Positions 60,946 through 64,000 of a stretch of DNA of 64,000 nt are shown here, piece by piece. This stretch comes from Cloacibacillus sp. An23 (GTDB lineage Bacteria > Synergistota > Synergistia > Synergistales > Synergistaceae), in assembly GCF_002159945.1 (NCBI RefSeq), contig NZ_NFJQ01000003.1, positions 1 to 64,000 of the forward strand, written 5' to 3'. The notes beneath the pieces are model-generated. The model saw only the letters and a program-made list of their open reading frames with translations, searched no databases and was not told where the DNA came from. Both the position numbers and the translations under genes were made by a program. Every line of letters begins with the position of its first letter. Within the stretch, counting starts at the first letter, position 1.

Positions 60946-61749
60946 TTAACGCGCCGCGGTTTCGCCCCGCAGCCTTTTTATGTCCGCGCCGTATTTTACG
61001 GCGATTATCTCGGACATTATGGAGACGGCTATTTCGTTGGGCGTTTCGGCTTTTATGGGGAGGCCGATCGGCTGGTAGATGCGGTCGAGGTGCGCGGCTG
61101 AGACGCCTTCCGCCAGCAGCTTGGCGCGCACGGCGGCTATTTTGCTGCGCGAGCCTATCATGCCGTAGTATGCGCCGGGCTTGCCCTCGGTGACGCGGAC
61201 GGCTTCGGCGTCGAGCGCGTGTCCGCGCGTCATTATCACGACGTAGCTGCGGCTGTGGAGCGCGAGGCCGTTTCCAAAAATTTTGTCTATCGGGCAGACG
61301 ATGTTCCGCGCCCACGGTATGCGTTCGTCGTTGGCAAATTCCGGGCGTTCGTCCCATACCGTGACGCGGAAGCCCGCGAAGGCCCCGAGCTCGGCGGTCG
61401 CGCGCCCGACGTGGCCCGCACCGAATATCACGAGCTCGTCGCCGAGGCCTATGACCTCGATGAACACGTCGGCCTCGCCGCCGCAGACCATGCCGTCCTT
61501 CGCGGTGAGGCTTTTGTGCCAGAGCGTGGATGTCTCGCCGCTTTTCATAAGCGCGAGCGCCTTCTGTATCGCCTCGTATTCGATGAGGCCGCCGCCTATC
61601 GTGCCCTCTATCGAGCCGTCGGGGCGCACCCACATCGACGCGCCGCGGCTGCGCGGCGTGGAGCCGGTTTCGCGCACGACGGTGCAGAGCGCGCCGACCG
61701 CGCCCTTTTGTATCTCTGCATTGATTTTGTTGAGAAATTCCGCGTCCAT
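60946..61749 (-). CDS. xdhC: XdhC-family protein
   Basis: A 267-residue protein. VVRETGSTPRSRGASMWV, EGTIGGGLIEYEAI and the Rossmann segment LVIFGAGHVGRATAELGAFAGF are the XdhC pattern; MIGSRSKIAAVRAKLLAEG is the later conserved block. XdhC inserts or sulfurates the molybdenum cofactor of xanthine-dehydrogenase-type enzymes. It follows a molybdopterin-binding gene by 21 bases on the minus strand. Confidence 0.92.
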   Translation of the reverse strand: MDAEFLNKINAEIQKGAVGALCTVVRETGSTPRSRGASMWVRPDGSIEGTIGGGLIEYEAIQKALALMKSGETSTLWHKSLTAKDGMVCGGEADVFIEVIGLGDELVIFGAGHVGRATAELGAFAGFRVTVWDERPEFANDERIPWARNIVCPIDKIFGNGLALHSRSYVVIMTRGHALDAEAVRVTEGKPGAYYGMIGSRSKIAAVRAKLLAEGVSAAHLDRIYQPIGLPIKAETPNEIAVSIMSEIIAVKYGADIKRLRGETAAR

Positions 61750-61770
61750 TTTACTCGCCTCCGTTTCCGT

Positions 61771-62817
61771 TTAACTTCCCGCCGCGAAGGAGCAGGCCGG
61801 ATAGTGGCATACCTCGCAGTGCTCGCAGAGGCCGCCGACTCCCCAACGGCGCACAAGGTCGCCCGGCTCTATTCCGGCGAATATGAAGGGCAGCAGCTTG
61901 TCGAGCGCGGTGCGGTCGTCGAAGGCGACGCATGCCGGCGCGCCTATGACGGCTACGTCGCGGCCGTCTTTGGGCGACTTCGCCCAGCCGAGCATGAGCA
62001 TCGCGCCGGGAAGCGCGGGCGTGCCCTGGAATGAGATTTTGCGGCACTGCGAGCGTATCGCGCCGGGGGTCTTGTCGTCGGCGTCCACGCTCATTCCGCC
62101 GGTGCAGATCACCGCGTCCGCGTCTTCTTCGAGGAAGGCCCCTATCGCCTCGCTTATCTGCTCGAGCGAGTCGGTGCAGAATCTCTGTCCCATGAGCGAG
62201 CCGCCGAGCCTTCCGAGCTTTTCGAGAAGCTTGGGGCGGAAAGCGTCTTCGACGCGCTTGTCCACGATTTCCTTGCCTGTCGTGACGAGGCCGACGCGGA
62301 GCGGGCGGAAGGGAAGTATTTTGAACGGCTGGCTGCCGCGCACCGCCGCGACGGCGCGCTCTACGCGGTAGTCCTCGAGCACGAGCGGGCGGATGCGGAA
62401 GCCCGCTACGACCTGCCCTTCGAGCACGGGGCGGTGCGGCGCGAGCGCGGAGAGCACCCAGTCCGGGTCCTGGTTGACGCGGTTGACCGTCTCGGCGAGA
62501 TACCAGAGAAGCCCCGATTTTTCGGCGACGAGGTTGCATCTGCCTTCGGCGGGCGGCGTGACGCGGAGGTTCTCCCCGCAGAGCGCCTCGCCCAGCTGCA
62601 TCGCCGCGTCGTCCTCGTGTACGTCGCCGGGCGACAGCTCCATAACGGAGAGGTTTTCGCGTCCCATGTCGCGCAGCGTCTCGAGGTCGGCCTCCGTTAT
62701 GACCTGGCCTTTTTTGAAGCGCGCCGATTTTTTGTGATTTTTCGCGTCGATCTGCGTCAGGTCGTGCGCGAGCGGCAGCCCGACGGCCCGCTCGAGCGGA
62801 ATCTGCGTTATCTTCAT
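61771..62817 (-). CDS. Molybdopterin-binding (MoCF) domain protein with C-terminal cysteine cluster
   Basis: A 348-residue protein. The N-terminal half (ERAVGLPLAHDLTQI...) is MoeA-like and the C-terminal part is the Mog/MoaB fold: VICTGGMSVDADDKTPGAI. The last 30 residues have GLCEHCEVCHYPACSF, a tight cysteine-histidine set that may bind iron or zinc. ATG at 62817 overlaps the stop of the Fur gene by four bases (ATGA) and has AGGAGG upstream. It is between fur and xdhC, so Mo-cofactor handling is likely. Confidence 0.8.
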   Translation of the reverse strand: MKITQIPLERAVGLPLAHDLTQIDAKNHKKSARFKKGQVITEADLETLRDMGRENLSVMELSPGDVHEDDAAMQLGEALCGENLRVTPPAEGRCNLVAEKSGLLWYLAETVNRVNQDPDWVLSALAPHRPVLEGQVVAGFRIRPLVLEDYRVERAVAAVRGSQPFKILPFRPLRVGLVTTGKEIVDKRVEDAFRPKLLEKLGRLGGSLMGQRFCTDSLEQISEAIGAFLEEDADAVICTGGMSVDADDKTPGAIRSQCRKISFQGTPALPGAMLMLGWAKSPKDGRDVAVIGAPACVAFDDRTALDKLLPFIFAGIEPGDLVRRWGVGGLCEHCEVCHYPACSFAAGS

Positions 62818-63254
62818 TCGTTGTTTTCCTCCTCCTTGACTCCGTTCTGCACGGCGCACTCCGCGCACCTGCCGTAGACTACGAACTGCTTGCCCTCGAC
62901 CTCGACGCCGTCCGGCACGCCGACGCGCGGCATTCTCTGATCCGCGAGGCAGAACATCCTGCCGCATTCGAGGCAGAGGAAGTGCGGGTGGTCTCCCGGG
63001 CAGCCGTCCGATTCGTCGCCGTGCGCGCAGAAGCGCCACACGCCGTCGATGCCCTGCACCTGGTGGACGATGCCGGCCTTGCGCAGAGTTTCGAGCGTGC
63101 GGTATAGCGTCACGCGGTCAAGATGCTCTTCGATCTTCGAGAGGATTTCCGAGTGCGAAAGCGGCGAGCCGCAGGCGAGAAGGAGCTCCAGTATGATCCT
63201 TCTCTGGCGCGTCGTTCTGAGTCCGGCGTTTTTCAGCGTCTTTTCTATATTCAA
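62814..63254 (-). CDS. Fur-family metal-dependent regulator
   Basis: A 146-residue regulator. LRTTRQRRIILELLLACGSPLSHSEI and RVTLYRTLETLRKAGIVHQV are the winged HTH; CLECGRMFCL and CAECAV supply structural zinc cysteines, as in Zur or PerR. The sensing residues include HPHFLCLECG. Whether it senses iron, zinc or peroxide cannot be read. It is the first gene of the operon with the MoCF protein and xdhC. Confidence 0.85.
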   Translation of the reverse strand: MNIEKTLKNAGLRTTRQRRIILELLLACGSPLSHSEILSKIEEHLDRVTLYRTLETLRKAGIVHQVQGIDGVWRFCAHGDESDGCPGDHPHFLCLECGRMFCLADQRMPRVGVPDGVEVEGKQFVVYGRCAECAVQNGVKEEENNE

Positions 63255-63496
63255 GGCCTTTTCCTCCGATGTTGAAAATAAGCGAGCCTTCCTAATTATA
63301 TATTTATAGGCGAGATAAACGCAATTACATTGCGCAAAATATATTCTTCGCGCGCCCGGGGCATTTTGTAAGATTTTAATGTAAACTACGCCGTTTTCGT
63401 TAAGCGCGGCGGCGCGCGGCCTTTCATAAATCGGGCGAACGCGACAAACGGCGCTTCTGCGCTAAGTAAAACCGCGGTGCCTTTGCACGGCGCTTG
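63255..63496. other. Intergenic region upstream of fur and ilvN
   Basis: An AT-rich 50-base stretch (63285-63335) next to the Fur start holds its likely promoter. Otherwise nothing is seen. Confidence 0.4.
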
Positions 63497-63525
63497 TTGA
63501 CATTTGTAAAAACTGCTTTTATTAT
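63497..63525 (+). promoter_or_regulatory. ilvN: Consensus promoter of the ilv operon
   Basis: TTGACA (63497-63502), a 17-base spacer and TATTAT (63520-63525). Confidence 0.85.
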
Positions 63526-63587
63526 GTAGCTTGCTATGCCACGGGGATTCATGTTCCCGATTCCGGCACGAGGGGAAGGGCGCTGTG

Positions 63588-63671
63588 ATGCGTGTAAATA
63601 ACATATCCAACGTTATCAACGTAGTCGTCGTTATTATTAGCAGCGGGTCCCCCGAAGTGACCGGCGCTTAG
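63588..63671 (+). CDS. ilvL: Ilv leader peptide (attenuation control)
   Basis: A 27-codon frame (63588-63671, TAG) with AGGGGAAGGG upstream, too short for a normal gene call. The peptide reads MRVNNISNVINVVVVIISSG and then SPEVTGA: seven valine and four isoleucine codons of 27, with a VVVVII run. Such leaders make transcription of branched-chain amino acid genes depend on charged tRNA-Val and tRNA-Ile. The anti-terminator half lies inside its codons at 63643-63651. Confidence 0.88.
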   Translation: MRVNNISNVINVVVVIISSGSPEVTGA

Positions 63672-63722
63672 CGGCTGTGTTAATTTCGGACCGGGACCCG
63701 CGAGGGGTTCCGGTCTTTTTTA
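63643..63722 (+). terminator. Transcription attenuator of ilvN
   Basis: The terminator stem is GACCGGGACCC (63689-63699) with GGGTTCCGGTC (63705-63715), then TTTTTT. The alternative antiterminator is GCGGGTCCC (63643-63651) with GGGACCCGC (63693-63701), a perfect 9-bp match that removes the terminator's left arm. When ribosomes stall on the Val/Ile codons, the antiterminator forms and transcription continues. Confidence 0.85.
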
Positions 63723-63756
63723 TTTTTGAAGTTTTGGAAGAAAGGGCGTTTTCAGA

Positions 63757-64000
63757 GTGAAGAGTACTTTCAGCATCATATCCGAAGATAATCCGGGTGT
63801 GCTTATGCGTATCGCGAACCTCATATGCAGGCGTGGCTACAACATAGAGAGCCTGAGCGTGGGACGCACGGACGTGCCGGGCCTCTCGCGCTTCACCGTC
63901 ATCATCGAGGGCGAGGAGGGCGCTTACGAGCAGATACGCAAGCAGCTCATGAAGCTCATCGAGGTCGTCGAGGTGCGCAATCTCACAAAGGAAGGGCCCT
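63757..64000 (+). CDS. ilvN: Acetolactate synthase small subunit (partial, 3' end beyond window)
   Basis: The first 81 residues, with the ACT domain of acetolactate synthase small subunits (FSIISEDNPGVLMRIANLIC, then GYNIESLSVGRTD). It regulates the catalytic subunit by valine feedback. GTG at 63757 was chosen because AAGAAAGGGCG lies upstream and the conserved domain starts at once. It is the first gene after the attenuator, so the operon probably continues with ilvC, leu or other genes outside the window. Confidence 0.9.
   Translation, partial: MKSTFSIISEDNPGVLMRIANLICRRGYNIESLSVGRTDVPGLSRFTVIIEGEEGAYEQIRKQLMKLIEVVEVRNLTKEGP

Noticed and set aside
1-64000. tRNA or rRNA genes
   Set aside because: No T-loop (GGTTCGAATC-type) plus acceptor pairing or rRNA-like stretch was found on either strand by eye. 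A covariance-model scan would be decisive.

Overview
The window looks like a piece of a GC-rich anaerobe that ferments amino acids, most likely a member of the Synergistota (Cloacibacillus or Synergistes type). This is inferred from gene content: an electron-bifurcating-type [FeFe]-hydrogenase operon, many amino-acid transport and breakdown genes, a selenium/molybdenum-hydroxylase maturation set, and an outer membrane (trimeric autotransporter, OmpH/Skp-like protein). No rRNA or tRNA gene was seen, so the assignment is tentative.

Layout. 1-3.6 kb: the tail of a citrate lyase alpha subunit gene, then a junkyard of insertion sequences. An apparently intact IS3-family element sits between a broken IS3-family element and the 3' half of an IS256-type transposase, followed by a fragment of a LivM-type permease. 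3.8-10.6 kb: two tandem stand-alone PEP-synthase-type ATP-grasp proteins, divergent from a ppk1-ppx polyphosphate pair. 10.6-16.6 kb: mscL, a metallopeptidase-like protein, ftsZ, an AI-2E family exporter, mntP and ogt. 16.6-28.2 kb: an aspartoacylase-family protein, a PiT phosphate transporter with its DUF47 partner, an AraC regulator, a rhodanese/acetyltransferase/MerR set, an APC exporter, a small redox operon and an antiporter. 28.7-33.2 kb: the hydrogenase operon. 33.9-35.6 kb: a purine salvage pair.

35.6-43.5 kb is a visibly more AT-rich block that reads as one acquired catabolic operon. It holds a MarR regulator with a near-consensus promoter and a palindrome, an ATC-hydrolase-family protein, a fumarate-reductase-like flavoprotein with a half-size FrdB-like [2Fe-2S] protein, an Nramp-fold transporter lacking the metal motifs, an SDR, an M20 amidohydrolase and a nitroreductase. 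L-cysteine desulfidase (cyuA) follows directly, which suggests, but does not prove, a sulfur amino acid or thiazoline-type substrate. This is the best candidate for an undescribed system.

45-64 kb: a DUF3737 beta-helix protein, an XRE regulator, an OmpH-like protein plus a YadA-type autotransporter with an unusual C-terminal coiled coil, threonine ammonia-lyase, an Lrp regulator, a saccharopine-dehydrogenase-family enzyme with an AGCS symporter, a class I glutamine amidotransferase, and then a YedE/TusA/XdhC/MoCF/Fur set of the labile-selenium type. That set is split by an AT-rich type II restriction-modification pair. The window ends in an ilvN gene preceded by a consensus promoter, a Val/Ile-rich leader peptide and a textbook attenuator.

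Possible regulatory links: GTTAC-N6-GTAAC palindromes lie upstream of both ppk1 and the phosphate transporter. A related palindrome of opposite half-site order lies in front of the hydrogenase operon.
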